Source: an uncultured Bacilli bacterium (GTDB lineage: Bacteria; Bacillota_I; Bacilli_A; RF39; UBA660). From it: a stretch of 61,130 nucleotides of DNA. The notes below the pieces were generated by a model. That model was not told the origin of the DNA, did not search any database, and saw only the letters and a list, made by a program, of their open reading frames with translations. Where the stretch lies: contig CAJUGF010000004.1 in the NCBI GenBank assembly GCA_910585915.1, forward strand, positions 1-61,130. Reading direction: 5' to 3'. Every line of letters starts with the position of its first letter. The first letter of the stretch is position 1. Positions 38,776 to 49,029 of this stretch are shown piece by piece. The position numbers and the translations under genes are program-made.

Positions 38776-38961
38776 ATGAAGTTCAAAAATAAATATACAA
38801 ATGAAATTGTGGAAGCAAGCAATAATGTTGAATTGTTTGCTTTTTCTCACAATTCTAATTATGAAATAGTAGAAGTAACTAAAGAAGAGAAACCAAAAGC
38901 AGATACCAAGAAGAAAAAAGAAGAGAAACCAAAAGCAGATGTATCTACAACTGAAGAATAA
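38776..38961 (+). CDS. Small Lys/Glu-rich head protein (61 aa)
   Basis: FKNKYTNEIVEASNNVELFA then a tail with two EEKPKAD repeats. Proteins of this form follow the major capsid gene in many Firmicutes siphophages. Function unknown. Confidence 0.55.
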   Translation: MKFKNKYTNEIVEASNNVELFAFSHNSNYEIVEVTKEEKPKADTKKKKEEKPKADVSTTEE

Positions 38962-38981
38962 TAGAAAGTGAGGCAATAGAA

Positions 38982-39290
38982 ATGAAAGAATTAATCATAA
39001 AAAGCGCTATAAGACAACTTGGTCCATTTTTTAAAAAAGGTGATGAAATAATCATTGATGAGATAACAGATGATATGATAACTATTGCCTTTTCTTATTC
39101 AAATAGAACTATAGAAAATGGTAGTCCGTTAATTCCAATAATAAAAAAAGCCGTAATATCTACTTACAAATTACGTGGCAGTGAAGGTCTAAAATCACTA
39201 AGTCAAAGTGGTAAAAGTATGTCATTTGATAATATAGAAGAAAAAATGAGACAAGACATTCTTAAAAGTAGATTGAGGCTATTGAAGTGA
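38982..39290 (+). CDS. Head-tail connector (gp6/gp15-like)
   Basis: 102 aa, helical, with ITIAFSYSNRTIENGSPLIP. First of four coupled connector genes after the capsid; the place and size match the adaptor that binds the portal. Confidence 0.7.
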   Translation: MKELIIKSAIRQLGPFFKKGDEIIIDEITDDMITIAFSYSNRTIENGSPLIPIIKKAVISTYKLRGSEGLKSLSQSGKSMSFDNIEEKMRQDILKSRLRLLK

Positions 39291-39616
39291 TAGTTGATTT
39301 AATAGAAGTAACATTAAAAAAAGCTATTTTTGAAAAAGCATCAAACGGCCAATCGATAGCAAAAGAATATCAAAATATAGAAAAATATAGCGTTTTTAAG
39401 CAAAATTTAGAAGATGAAATTTCTGCTTCGATTTATGGTGCTAATATTAATAAAATGTTGAGAATAGAATCCGTCCGTCATGAATTAGAAGGATTTTTAT
39501 GTGATATAATAGAAAATAAAGAAGAAAAAATAAGCGATTATTTTATTTTTTATAATTCTGTTACATACAAAATAACCTCAGTAAATGAATTTAGGATAGA
39601 TATAGAGAGATTATGA
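39287..39616 (+). CDS. Head closure/stopper-like protein (109 aa)
   Basis: ATA-overlap coupling with the previous gene (GTGATAG at 39287). Beta-rich C-terminal half (YFIFYNSVTYKITSVNEFRI). Assigned by order: adaptor, stopper, neck, tail terminator. Confidence 0.6.
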   Translation: MIVDLIEVTLKKAIFEKASNGQSIAKEYQNIEKYSVFKQNLEDEISASIYGANINKMLRIESVRHELEGFLCDIIENKEEKISDYFIFYNSVTYKITSVNEFRIDIERL

Positions 39617-40098
39617 AAAATATAGCTCAATTATCAATCGATATAAAAAAATTTGGAAATAAACTTGAAGAAAATTTAGCCAATAAGCAAAAAGATATAG
39701 CAAAGCAAACTTTAGAGGATATCAAAGCAGGAGCACCAGTAAGAACTGGAAGATATGTAAATAGTATAATTTTAGAAGATACAGTAATTGAGAAAAATAG
39801 AATATATACTGTAATTAGTAGTGACCTAAAAGTTGGTGGGAATGATCCAAAATGGGCTGATTTTAGATTAGCAGTATTTATTGAACACGGGACAGGTCCT
39901 ATAGGACAATCAACTTATAATGGAAGACACTTTCCAGTATTTAGACAAACACCATGGTGGTATTTTGATAATAATCTAGGTTGTTTTATTTTTACAGAAG
40001 GTATGAAAGCTACTATGCATTGGCAAAAAGGCTTAGATAAAAATACGCCAAATTATTTAAATGCTATTAATGAAGCAATTAAGGAGGCTAAAAGATGA
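39613..40098 (+). CDS. HK97 gp10-like neck protein
   Basis: 161 aa. DIKAGAPVRTGRYVNSIILE and AVFIEHGTGPIG are the characteristic HK97 gp10 motifs. Coupled by ATGA to both sides. Connects head and tail tube. Confidence 0.85.
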   Translation: MKNIAQLSIDIKKFGNKLEENLANKQKDIAKQTLEDIKAGAPVRTGRYVNSIILEDTVIEKNRIYTVISSDLKVGGNDPKWADFRLAVFIEHGTGPIGQSTYNGRHFPVFRQTPWWYFDNNLGCFIFTEGMKATMHWQKGLDKNTPNYLNAINEAIKEAKR

Positions 40099-40463
40099 GG
40101 GATAAAATTCAAAAATGCTTAAACATAATTAATGAACTTGAATGTGGACCAGAAGTATCAGATGACTTGTTAGAAGAAAAGAAAAATTATTTTAATTATT
40201 CTATAAGTGAAACATTTATGTCTGAAAATCATGATAGAAAAAATGTAAATAGAATATCGCTAACGGGTTATTTAAAAAGAAAAAAAAATCACATGGAAAA
40301 TACACCTTCAATTTTAGATAAAAAAACAGATGAGATTATATTTGAATTAAAACAATTAAATTTTAGATGTTCATCAGATGATGTAAGTGTAAATGATAAT
40401 ATCTCGAAAATAAAAATTACGGGATTTGCTTATTATTCAGAAGTAAATAAAGAATTATTTTGA
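40095..40463 (+). CDS. Tail terminator-like protein (122 aa)
   Basis: Between gp10-like and major tail genes; AAGGAGGC upstream. Mixed alpha/beta, ISLTGYLKRKKN and a terminal beta strand. Family by position. Confidence 0.65.
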   Translation: MRDKIQKCLNIINELECGPEVSDDLLEEKKNYFNYSISETFMSENHDRKNVNRISLTGYLKRKKNHMENTPSILDKKTDEIIFELKQLNFRCSSDDVSVNDNISKIKITGFAYYSEVNKELF

Positions 40464-40478
40464 GAGGAGAGTAAAAAT

Positions 40479-40967
40479 ATGAAAAAAATTAATATTATGC
40501 CATTAGATATACAAAGATTTGCTCGTGAAGGAGCAGAAACTGACATTTATAACGGAGTTAAGTTGTCGTATAAGAAAAAAAGTGAAACGAATTATACAAG
40601 AATATATGGATTAAATGAAGTTCCAGATATTGGAGGAGAGCCAAATACAGTATCAACTACAAATCTAGACAACTTAAAATATGAAACTGAAAAGCAAACA
40701 TTAATGCCAGTTCAAAAATATAATTTTGGTTTCGACTTAGAAAATCCAGCATTAGATTCAAACATTTATCTTGCTTCTAAATTAGAAGACAGTGGAGAAA
40801 TTGTTGAGTGGAAGTATGATCTAGATAATGGAATAGTAATTACTTTTGAAAGTAAAGTCAGAACAACAATTCTAGGTGGAAAAACTGGTGAATTGAAAAA
40901 ATTCACTATGCATTTAAATCCAGAGAAAGAACCTACAAGAACAATTACTGTTCCTACAGGAGAATAA
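40479..40967 (+). CDS. Major tail protein
   Basis: 162 aa; GAGAGGAGAG upstream. The N-terminus IMPLDIQRFAREGA echoes the LDLQxFA leader seen in Firmicutes phage structural proteins; the rest is beta-rich (VKLSYKKKSETNYTRIYGLN, FTMHLNPEKEP). Order and size support the tail tube subunit. Confidence 0.8.
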   Translation: MKKINIMPLDIQRFAREGAETDIYNGVKLSYKKKSETNYTRIYGLNEVPDIGGEPNTVSTTNLDNLKYETEKQTLMPVQKYNFGFDLENPALDSNIYLASKLEDSGEIVEWKYDLDNGIVITFESKVRTTILGGKTGELKKFTMHLNPEKEPTRTITVPTGE

Positions 40968-40970
40968 GAA

Positions 40971-41072
40971 ATGGCGATTATATTCAAATATATAAAAAAA
41001 AGAAAAATTAAAACAACTGGAAAAAAACAAAATATTAAAGAAAGCAAAAAAGAAGACAATACAAAGAAGTAG
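40971..41072 (+). CDS. Small basic protein (33 aa), tentative
   Basis: CAGGAGAATAAG precedes ATG 40971. Lys-rich throughout. Its end forms the 5' arm of the terminator at 41053. Confidence 0.4.
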   Translation: MAIIFKYIKKRKIKTTGKKQNIKESKKEDNTKK

Positions 41073-41087
41073 TATTGTCTTTACTTT
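41053..41087 (+). terminator. Terminator/attenuator after the major tail gene
   Basis: AAGACAATAC (41053-41062) pairs perfectly with GTATTGTCTT (41072-41081), then a T-rich tail. It would lower expression of tail genes below that of the abundant tail tube protein. Confidence 0.65.
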
Positions 41088-41109
41088 TTATTAGAAAGGA
41101 ATTTTATAT

Positions 41110-41502
41110 ATGAATTATTATGAAATTGAAATAAATGGAAGAATTGAAAAATTCAAGCTAACAGCTGAAGCTTGTATTTTATTAGAAAAAAAAGTAAATA
41201 AAAAATTAACTGACTATATATATGAAGAATCAGTAACAATGTGTGTTGACCTACTCCAATATATGAAACGTTTTGAAAATTCTAATTATAGTCAATTAGA
41301 ATCATTGAAGTTATGTGACGAATTAATATCTTTAGGATGGACATATCCTAAAATTATTACAGACATTATTTATGAAACTTTGGTTGTATCGGGTTTTTTA
41401 GAAAAATCAGAGTGGGAAAAAATGAAAGAAGAATCGAAAAAAGCCAAAGAAATTCTAGAAGCTCAGAAGGAGAAAGTTTTACAGAATATATCCGAAAACT
41501 AA
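41110..41502 (+). CDS. Tail assembly chaperone, short form (gpG-like)
   Basis: 130 aa; AGAAAGGAA upstream. Helical, located between tail tube and tape-measure genes. Its end (KAKEILEAQKEKVLQNISEN) overlaps the -1 frame by 91 bp, the gpG arrangement. Confidence 0.75.
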   Translation: MNYYEIEINGRIEKFKLTAEACILLEKKVNKKLTDYIYEESVTMCVDLLQYMKRFENSNYSQLESLKLCDELISLGWTYPKIITDIIYETLVVSGFLEKSEWEKMKEESKKAKEILEAQKEKVLQNISEN

Positions 41503-41762
41503 TTAATGAAGGAATCAAATTAGGTTATTTGTATAAGGATTTATATTCTCTTGATTTAAGTGAGTTGGAAAATTTGATTATTGAAGTTAGAAAAGGATTG
41601 GGATATAAAATCTGGCGAGTTGCCTCTTTAATAAAACATCCTTTTATTGCAAATTTTCCAGAGTCTCCAGAGGAAGCATGTCCAGAATTATTTCCAGAAA
41701 AGCCAACTGTAATGATGTCCGATTGGCTTTTTGAGAGATATATGAAAAGAGGAGGAAGATGA
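41110..41762 (+). CDS. Tail assembly chaperone, -1 frameshift fusion (gpGT-like)
   Basis: The second frame (to 41762) has no ribosome site of its own. A -1 slip on TCG AAA AAA GCC at 41437-41442 would continue into SQRNSRSSEGESFTEYIRKL and end MSDWLFERYMKRGGR. The slippery run is an A6 preceded by G, not the perfect XXXYYYZ form. The short and long forms would both load on the tape-measure protein. Confidence 0.65.
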
Positions 41763-43924
41763 AAGAAAAATATAGTGTAGAATTAGAAATTCTTACAAAA
41801 TCCTTTAAAGATAAGTTAACTGAGTCAGAAAAAGATACGAAGAAGCTTGCAGATAAAATAAAGGATGCAAGTCAAACTAAATTAGATTTAAACTCAGGCG
41901 CTTTCAAAAGTTCTATTGCTCAATTAACCGATGTACAATTATCAAAATTACAAAATGTTCAAGATAAAATTAAGAAGACAATTTCAAATTTAGAACTTGG
42001 TAAAATAGATACAAAACAAGCACAAAAATCTTTGAATGTTTTACTTCAAGACGCAGAATGGATCGATTATGAATTTGGTAGAATGACAAATACTAAAATA
42101 TTATTAAATATTGATACTCAGGGTATTGAAAGTATGAACAAAATAGGCGTAGATGCAGATTTGATAAAAAATAATATAAAATTATCAGAAGCCGCAACAA
42201 GCGATTTAAATGCATCAATAAAAAATCTCGAAAAAGATTCAAAAAAAGTCAGCAATAATTTTAATGAAATTTCTTCAAGCGTTAGAAAAAGTAATGTAAA
42301 TAATGTTTTTAAGGAGTCAGTTGGTAATACAAGAAGATTCATTATGTCTTTGTTTAGTCTCCATACAGCTTGGAGTATGGTTAGTAGAGTTTCGTCTGAA
42401 GTATTATCGAATGATGATTATTTGAACGCAAAAAGCGAATTAATAGCAAGTACAATGAGTAACATGCTTGCTCCAGCGCTTAAATTAGTTATTGATACGG
42501 GACAATATGCTGTAATAACAATAGCTAAATTAATTGAAATTTTCACAGGATATAATGCTTTGGCAAATGTTACTACTAAAAATTTAAAAAAGACAGAACA
42601 AGCTTCAAAAAGTATGAATAAAGCTTTAGGTGGTATTGATGAAATTACAAATCTAAAATCCAGCAGCGGAAGTCTTTCTAATGGTATTCAAGCAGATTTG
42701 AATGCATTAAATGATTTTCAAGAAAAAGTGAAGAAAGTAAATGAACTATTTGATAGATTCTCTAAAACGTCTTTTGGACAATGGATAATGAGTGCTATTG
42801 ATTGGTTTAAATCTTTAGATCCAGCTATGCAAGCTGTTTTAGTAACTGGAGGCTTATTAGCAGCAAAGTTTGGGATACCAACATTATTTTCAGGCTTAAT
42901 TTCAAGCACAAAAAATGCAAATACAGAAGTTGGAACTTTAAGCAATGCGTTACGTACTTTGAGCGCGTTAGCTGTCGCTGGAATAACAGTATATGTTTCT
43001 TATCAAGCGGTAAAAGAAATGATAGCAACAATGAAGGAAGCTGAAGAACAAATAAAAAGAACTGTAGAATCCACTCAATTGTTAACAGGTAAATATCAAA
43101 ATTTAGATGAGCAAATGCAACAATGGAATGAAACAGGAGAATTAACTAATGAAAAAATTGAAGCACTGGTTTTTGGGTACTCTAATACTGAAGTAAAATT
43201 AAAAGATCAAATAGCTCTCTTAATGGAATCTCATACACTTTGGGGCGCTATTTCAGGAGCGTATGGAATGGCTATTGAACAAACAACATCATTAACAGAA
43301 AAAACTAAATCTAATAATACAGCTTTTTATAATTTATATTTGACAGGCAAGTTAAATAATGAACAAAAAGAGAAATTGATTCAAAACTTGAAGGATGAGG
43401 TCGAAGGATTAGAGACAGCTAATTCTCATTTACATGAAAATTCAAATGAATATAAAGTAAATAAAAATCGTATTTCAGAAGTAAAGCAACAGTTAGAAAA
43501 TTTGCGAAACGGTAATTATGATACTACAGCCGAAATAAATTTGAAAGCCAATACTTCTTCAGCTAAAAATGAATTGAAGAATTTTTTTGGAAAAATTGCA
43601 TCAGGACCATCGGCATTAATGGGTGCAGTAGGCTTAAACAATATAGATAATTGGGTAAATTCTTTTGATGTTGGAACTAATTACGTTCCAAATGATCAAT
43701 TAGCTTTAATTCATGAAGGAGAAGCAATTGTTCCTAAAAAATATAATCCAGTAATCAATCAAAATTATACCAATAATTTTAACAGCAATGAAATGGCTTA
43801 TTTGCTTAGAGAAATCAAAGATACTTTAGAAGAAAAAGAATTTAATGCCTATATAACAGAAGAAGATATTGGAAGAGCTTCTAGCAGATGGAGTGAATCA
43901 AATAGAAGGATTATGGGGAGATAA
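41759..43924 (+). CDS. Tape measure protein
   Basis: 721 aa. Coiled-coil N-terminus, hydrophobic middle (LVIDTGQYAVITIAKLIEIF, AVLVTGGLLAAKFGIPTLF) and a C-terminal NSFDVGTNYVPNDQLALIHE segment typical of tape measures. Its length implies a short tail. ATGA overlap with the chaperone fusion. Confidence 0.88.
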   Translation: MKEKYSVELEILTKSFKDKLTESEKDTKKLADKIKDASQTKLDLNSGAFKSSIAQLTDVQLSKLQNVQDKIKKTISNLELGKIDTKQAQKSLNVLLQDAEWIDYEFGRMTNTKILLNIDTQGIESMNKIGVDADLIKNNIKLSEAATSDLNASIKNLEKDSKKVSNNFNEISSSVRKSNVNNVFKESVGNTRRFIMSLFSLHTAWSMVSRVSSEVLSNDDYLNAKSELIASTMSNMLAPALKLVIDTGQYAVITIAKLIEIFTGYNALANVTTKNLKKTEQASKSMNKALGGIDEITNLKSSSGSLSNGIQADLNALNDFQEKVKKVNELFDRFSKTSFGQWIMSAIDWFKSLDPAMQAVLVTGGLLAAKFGIPTLFSGLISSTKNANTEVGTLSNALRTLSALAVAGITVYVSYQAVKEMIATMKEAEEQIKRTVESTQLLTGKYQNLDEQMQQWNETGELTNEKIEALVFGYSNTEVKLKDQIALLMESHTLWGAISGAYGMAIEQTTSLTEKTKSNNTAFYNLYLTGKLNNEQKEKLIQNLKDEVEGLETANSHLHENSNEYKVNKNRISEVKQQLENLRNGNYDTTAEINLKANTSSAKNELKNFFGKIASGPSALMGAVGLNNIDNWVNSFDVGTNYVPNDQLALIHEGEAIVPKKYNPVINQNYTNNFNSNEMAYLLREIKDTLEEKEFNAYITEEDIGRASSRWSESNRRIMGR

Positions 43925-43926
43925 TT

Positions 43927-44334
43927 ATGAGTAAATTTGTTTGGGAAGCTAAATCTACAGTCTCTGGAACATATCAAAAAATGCCAACACCATCATTCTA
44001 TGATATTGAATGGGAAGATTTTGATAGTGATACATATAGAGATATAAATGTAGGAGATATGCATGATACTGTACTTTCTTCTAAATGGACAAAAGCTAAA
44101 TTTGTTTATAACTATCAAGAAGAATCAGAAGTGGAAAGTATATGTGAGATGATAAACAATAACCCTATTTATGTAAGACATAAAAATCCGATGTATAAAG
44201 GTGGAATTGCAGAAATGCAAATGAGATGTTCCAAAGGATCAATAAGTATGGAAAGAAATAGAGAAACAGGAGCTGAATGGAATAAGCTCTCTTTTAATTT
44301 GGTTCAAAAAAAGAAAGCTAGTGGGCAGAAATGA
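43927..44334 (+). CDS. Tail protein, DUF6711/distal tail-like (135 aa)
   Basis: VSGTYQKMPTPSFYDIEWED then DINVGDMHDTVLSSKWTKAK and NNNPIYVRHKNPMYKGG. I recall this pattern from DUF6711 proteins that follow the tape measure. Coupled to the next gene by ATGA. Confidence 0.65.
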   Translation: MSKFVWEAKSTVSGTYQKMPTPSFYDIEWEDFDSDTYRDINVGDMHDTVLSSKWTKAKFVYNYQEESEVESICEMINNNPIYVRHKNPMYKGGIAEMQMRCSKGSISMERNRETGAEWNKLSFNLVQKKKASGQK

Positions 44335-46946
44335 TAAAAATATATTTTGATGATAACCTTATTGATCCCACTCAATATAAGTCATTAAATCATTCGTATA
44401 AATTATTTAATGATAATGATAATTTTACTTTAGGTAGTGTCACAGCGAATAAGCATGTTTTAATTATTCCTAAGGAACTGTATATTGATTCTGATATTGT
44501 TACGATTTATGATGATGAAAAATTAATTGCAACTTTATCTATAGATTCATTGATAGATAATGATGACAACACTTATAGTATTACACTAGTCGATTCGATG
44601 ACAAAGTTTGAAGATCGATATGATGCAAGTCCATTAATAAAAGGTGATTCAACAATTACAATAAAAGATGTATTAAAAGATATTTGCTCAACATTTGGTG
44701 TTGAACTAGGAACAGATGATTTTCTAAATTCATCTGAACCAGTAAATAGTTGGAATAACCGAATTAATGCCAGGACATATATTAGTTTTATTGCAGAATT
44801 AAATGGTGGTTTTGCTTTTATCGGAGCAGATGGAAAATTATATTTAAAAAGATATAATACAGAAAAACGTAAATATATCAATTTGAATGAAACAAAAAAA
44901 TTTAAAATTCATGAAAAGCATGTTATTAGTAGGGTAATATATGACGTAGGTGCAGTGAAATATGAATTTGGCGATGAAAGTGGAGAAACTATCTATCTTT
45001 CAAAAGATAATAGGTTTATTAATAATAAGAAGGTAGTAGAAAATATTTATAATGCTGTTGTTGGTTTAGAGTTTTATAGTATTAAATGTGATCAATGTGA
45101 ACAGTTAAATGTGGAAATTGGCGATTGTATATGTTTTAGAAAAGGAGAAGTGGAATTTCCGAGTTTTGCTCAATTTGATAATTCCTATAATGGTGGATGG
45201 CTTGGAGGTTATTCTTTCTTAGTTAAAAACTCCAAACAAAAGGAGACAAATGTTGTTGGTGATAGTGAAAAAATCAAAGATTTAATAATAGATTTAGATT
45301 ATCTCAATCAAAAGTATTCTATAGAATCTAAAGAAATAAAAGAACAATTTGAAGATTTGAGAAATCCAATCCGAAAAATCCAGAGCGATAATCACTTGTG
45401 TATTTATGATGCAGCAGAAGAGAATGCACTAGAATATAAAATATATGGCAAATGTGAACAAGAATATGAATCATCTATACAAAAACCTTGTGAAATAAAG
45501 ACTATAAACGAAGTAAAAGTAAAAATAACTGGGAAGAATTTGTTTGAATCGGAAAATGGTAAAATCGATGATGATGGAACTGAAAGCAATACTTTGTATT
45601 CAGTTAGAAGTAAAGGGTTTATAGATTGTTCTAAAAATAAAACATTTGCTTTTTCAAAAAAAATTCCTATGAATGGCTCAAGTTTGAATGGAATGCTCAG
45701 ATGCTATGATGAAAATAAAAAATTTTTATTTTCTCTTGGAGGATTATCTAGGAATCAAACAAAGAATGTTGTTACGATGCCAGATGAAGTTAAATATTTT
45801 CGATTTGTTCAGTTTGGCTCAGAGTCAGAAGATCCTCAAAAAGTAGATTATGAGATTCAAATCGAAAATAATAACGAAGTAACAGAATATCAGCAATATA
45901 AATCTAATGAAATTAAATATGATTTAAAAGATAACGAACTATGTTCAATTGATGATGTAAAAGATGAATTGGATATAGTAACTGGGAATTTAGTAAAAAA
46001 AATAGCTAAGATTACATTGACTGGGCAAGAGAATTGGAAATATAGTCTGGCGAGCAATGGAGTAAATCGTTTTATATTAGACTTAGATAATTCAAAAGCA
46101 AATACTATGATTGTGTCAAATTATTTTTTAGGTTCATTCAATAAAAATAATTATAACAAGTATAATCAAGCTTATATTGGAAGTAAAGGAGAGCTTTTAG
46201 TATGCTATGATGCAACAACAACTAATGATTTCAAATCTTTTCTAAGACAAAAATTTGATGAAGGAAATCCTGTTGTGATTTATTACATGCTTGCAGAAGA
46301 AAAACATATTATCTTAGATAACGTAAGAATATCGTTATATAAATCTATTAATCATATTGAACTGATGGAAGATATACAAACCGAAACACACATCAGATAT
46401 TTAAAAAATACAGCTTTTAGTGAGGCATTCTATACCAAGTCTGAGGCTCAAGCAGAATTTGAAATTGTCAACAATTCAATTACTAATAAAGTCAGTGAAG
46501 TGAATACATCTATTACTAATGGACTTCTTGAAACAAATGAAAGATTCAACGACTATGCATTAACAGAGAATGTAACACAACAGATTAATTCAGTAGAAAA
46601 TAAAATAACATCAAGTGAGCAAAAAATAACAATCATCAATGAAACTTTAGAAAATGGAATATCACAAGTTAGAACCGAGAAGGGATATACGTTTAACGAC
46701 CAAGGATTATCAATAGATGATAGCAATAGTAAAGCTAAAAACTTATTAAATGAAGTTGGAATGACTATTATAGACAAGAGCACGAACAGTGTTCTTTTAT
46801 TTGCTGGATATGACGAAGGTACTCAGGAATCCATTGTTAAATCAAAAAATATGACGGTTGAGAAGTATTTAGTTGTTCCAAATTGTCGTTTTGAAAGTTA
46901 TCAAAATCCCAATCGTGGAAAAGGAACAGGAGTGTTTGATTTATGA
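44331..46946 (+). CDS. Tail-associated baseplate protein (871 aa)
   Basis: N-terminal 330 residues look like the tail hub domain (baseplate, gp27-like: IKIYFDDNLIDPTQYKSL, YISFIAELNGGFAFIGADGK). The middle carries a beta-sandwich region containing VKITGKNLFES, as in carbohydrate-binding tail modules, and the C-terminus is coiled coil (INSVENKITSSEQKITIINE). Probably hub plus receptor-binding parts. Confidence 0.68.
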   Translation: MIKIYFDDNLIDPTQYKSLNHSYKLFNDNDNFTLGSVTANKHVLIIPKELYIDSDIVTIYDDEKLIATLSIDSLIDNDDNTYSITLVDSMTKFEDRYDASPLIKGDSTITIKDVLKDICSTFGVELGTDDFLNSSEPVNSWNNRINARTYISFIAELNGGFAFIGADGKLYLKRYNTEKRKYINLNETKKFKIHEKHVISRVIYDVGAVKYEFGDESGETIYLSKDNRFINNKKVVENIYNAVVGLEFYSIKCDQCEQLNVEIGDCICFRKGEVEFPSFAQFDNSYNGGWLGGYSFLVKNSKQKETNVVGDSEKIKDLIIDLDYLNQKYSIESKEIKEQFEDLRNPIRKIQSDNHLCIYDAAEENALEYKIYGKCEQEYESSIQKPCEIKTINEVKVKITGKNLFESENGKIDDDGTESNTLYSVRSKGFIDCSKNKTFAFSKKIPMNGSSLNGMLRCYDENKKFLFSLGGLSRNQTKNVVTMPDEVKYFRFVQFGSESEDPQKVDYEIQIENNNEVTEYQQYKSNEIKYDLKDNELCSIDDVKDELDIVTGNLVKKIAKITLTGQENWKYSLASNGVNRFILDLDNSKANTMIVSNYFLGSFNKNNYNKYNQAYIGSKGELLVCYDATTTNDFKSFLRQKFDEGNPVVIYYMLAEEKHIILDNVRISLYKSINHIELMEDIQTETHIRYLKNTAFSEAFYTKSEAQAEFEIVNNSITNKVSEVNTSITNGLLETNERFNDYALTENVTQQINSVENKITSSEQKITIINETLENGISQVRTEKGYTFNDQGLSIDDSNSKAKNLLNEVGMTIIDKSTNSVLLFAGYDEGTQESIVKSKNMTVEKYLVVPNCRFESYQNPNRGKGTGVFDL

Positions 46947-48820
46947 GTTTACAAACAAAACAATTAACAGCAAATGGCTCGAACGGGCATCATAAATTTA
47001 TATTAAATATTAATGAAGAAAGTATTAGCACTGATAGAAATTCATCATCTATCAGTTTTTCTTTTCAACTTTTGCCACTTCAAAACGGTTGGGATTGGAA
47101 TATAGGATCAAATCCAATTCGCTATAATATTAATATTGAGGGCACAGATTATAGTGGAACGATTACATCTTATGTTGGTAGTGGAACAGTAACATTAAAA
47201 ACTGGAACTCAAGAAGTATGGCATAATTCAGAAGGTAAGTTGAATATGAATGTGAGGTTCAGTGTTACTGATCCGACAGGACGCTCTTATACGTGTGGTA
47301 ATGCAAGTGCAAGTACAACGATGCCTTTGACGAATATAGCTCGCTCAACTGCATGTCCTGCATTAAGCGGAGATATTGAAAGCACATATAATATTGCTTT
47401 AAATCCAGCAAGTTCGTCATTCACACATAGTTTAAAAGTTAATTTTGGAAGTTTGTCAGGATTCGTTAATGCAAGTGGAGCTTTGCAATCAACTGAATAT
47501 AAATTTTCGAATAATAACATTAATTTTACGATACCTAGTAGTTTTTATAGTCAATTTTCTGGAAAATCAGGAACAGGGACATTAACGTTAACTACATACA
47601 ATGGATCAACAAAAATAGGAGAGAAGACTGCTAAGTTAACTGCAAATTGTTTAGAATCCAGATGTCGACCGTCAATTTCTGCAGCAGTAAAAGATGTTAA
47701 TCAAGCAACTATTGATTTGACTGGTGATGCAAATAAGATTGTCAAAGGGTTCTCTAACGTTTTAATCACACCAGCAATTAAAGCATCCGTGACTTCTGGA
47801 GATACTAAATCAACGATAACATCCAAGTCAGTAGATGGTACTGTATTTACTACTTCTAATGTTACTTTGAATAAAGTTAATAAAAAAGATTTTAGTATTA
47901 CAGCAACGAATAGCAGAGGTTTTAGTACTACAGTTACTGTTTCTGCAACTGGCTCATTAGTAGATTATTTTAGCCCAATTATGAATGCAAATTTTGCTAG
48001 AATAGATCAAACAAGTGCCGAAGTCAAATTGACTTATAGCGGTACTTTTTTTAATTCGAATTTTGGCAAAGTGGCCAATACTATTGCTTTGAAGTGGTAT
48101 TGGCAAGAAAAATATGCAAATAGTTGGACGTTTGGTGGTACAATCACTCCAACGCTGAATAATAATAATATTAAACAAACTACGATTAATTGTGGAGCTA
48201 TATTTGATTATCAAAAAAATTATAGATTTAAATTAGAAGCAATTGATAATCTTTCAAATGGTAATAAGGAGATGGATGTTACAGCAGGCATACCTAATTT
48301 TGATTTTGGAAAAGAATGGTTTGAACATCACACAAATGTTTACTTTGATAAAAAAACAATTTTTCAAGCAGGATTAGAATTACTTCATGAAACTCCATAT
48401 TTAGATTTTCATTTTGCAAATGCTAGTGATGATTTTACTTCGAGAATTATCGAAAAAGCAAAAGGAGTTTTAACTTGTGAAAAAGATTTAAATGTTGCTG
48501 GAAAACTAAAACAAGGCAATGTCGATTTAATTACGAGTGGAACGTCTAATAACTGGACATACTTTTGCTTTTTAAACAAATTTGTTATTGGATTTCGTTG
48601 CATTAATGTAACTTTCGCTAATGGTCTTGCAGAAATTGGTCCACCAGCAGGAATCCAGTCTGGAATAGTGGTTGCTACATCTGTTTGGAATAACGAAGGT
48701 AATCTGAGTTTGAATGCTCATTTTACTGGTTCAATAGTTAATGTTAATGCCTGGAATCAAGATAATTCGAAATATTCAGGAACTAATTTAATCAATCTTA
48801 TAATTGTAGGACAAAAATAG
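46943..48820 (+). CDS. DUF859-type minor structural/receptor-binding protein
   Basis: 625 aa. Ser/Thr/Asn-rich tandem beta domains (YSGTITSYVGSGTVTLKTGT, IARSTACPALSGDIESTYNI) and a C-terminal GIPNFDFGKEWFEHHTNVYF, which is the DUF859 hallmark seen in streptococcal phages. Likely tip or fibre binding the host surface. Confidence 0.75.
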   Translation: MSLQTKQLTANGSNGHHKFILNINEESISTDRNSSSISFSFQLLPLQNGWDWNIGSNPIRYNINIEGTDYSGTITSYVGSGTVTLKTGTQEVWHNSEGKLNMNVRFSVTDPTGRSYTCGNASASTTMPLTNIARSTACPALSGDIESTYNIALNPASSSFTHSLKVNFGSLSGFVNASGALQSTEYKFSNNNINFTIPSSFYSQFSGKSGTGTLTLTTYNGSTKIGEKTAKLTANCLESRCRPSISAAVKDVNQATIDLTGDANKIVKGFSNVLITPAIKASVTSGDTKSTITSKSVDGTVFTTSNVTLNKVNKKDFSITATNSRGFSTTVTVSATGSLVDYFSPIMNANFARIDQTSAEVKLTYSGTFFNSNFGKVANTIALKWYWQEKYANSWTFGGTITPTLNNNNIKQTTINCGAIFDYQKNYRFKLEAIDNLSNGNKEMDVTAGIPNFDFGKEWFEHHTNVYFDKKTIFQAGLELLHETPYLDFHFANASDDFTSRIIEKAKGVLTCEKDLNVAGKLKQGNVDLITSGTSNNWTYFCFLNKFVIGFRCINVTFANGLAEIGPPAGIQSGIVVATSVWNNEGNLSLNAHFTGSIVNVNAWNQDNSKYSGTNLINLIIVGQK

Positions 48821-48834
48821 AAAGGATTTTATAA

Positions 48835-49029
48835 ATGAAAGTAAAATTATATTCGTCAAGAAAAGTTAATATAGAGACTTTGTCTGGGGGATATATAGGA
48901 ACGAGATATGAACAAAACGCAACAATATTAGAGTTCGATTTCTCTGATTTAAATATAGAAAATATTGAAAGCATGACAAAAACAATCCATTTGGTTAATA
49001 AAGAAAGGAAAAAATTATGGAAGGACTAA
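48835..49029 (+). CDS. Small tail-lysis boundary protein (64 aa)
   Basis: AGAAAGGA upstream. VKLYSSRKVNIETLSGGYIG then LEFDFSDLNIENIESM, no membrane helix. Overlaps the next gene by 13 bp. Function unknown. Confidence 0.55.
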   Translation: MKVKLYSSRKVNIETLSGGYIGTRYEQNATILEFDFSDLNIENIESMTKTIHLVNKERKKLWKD

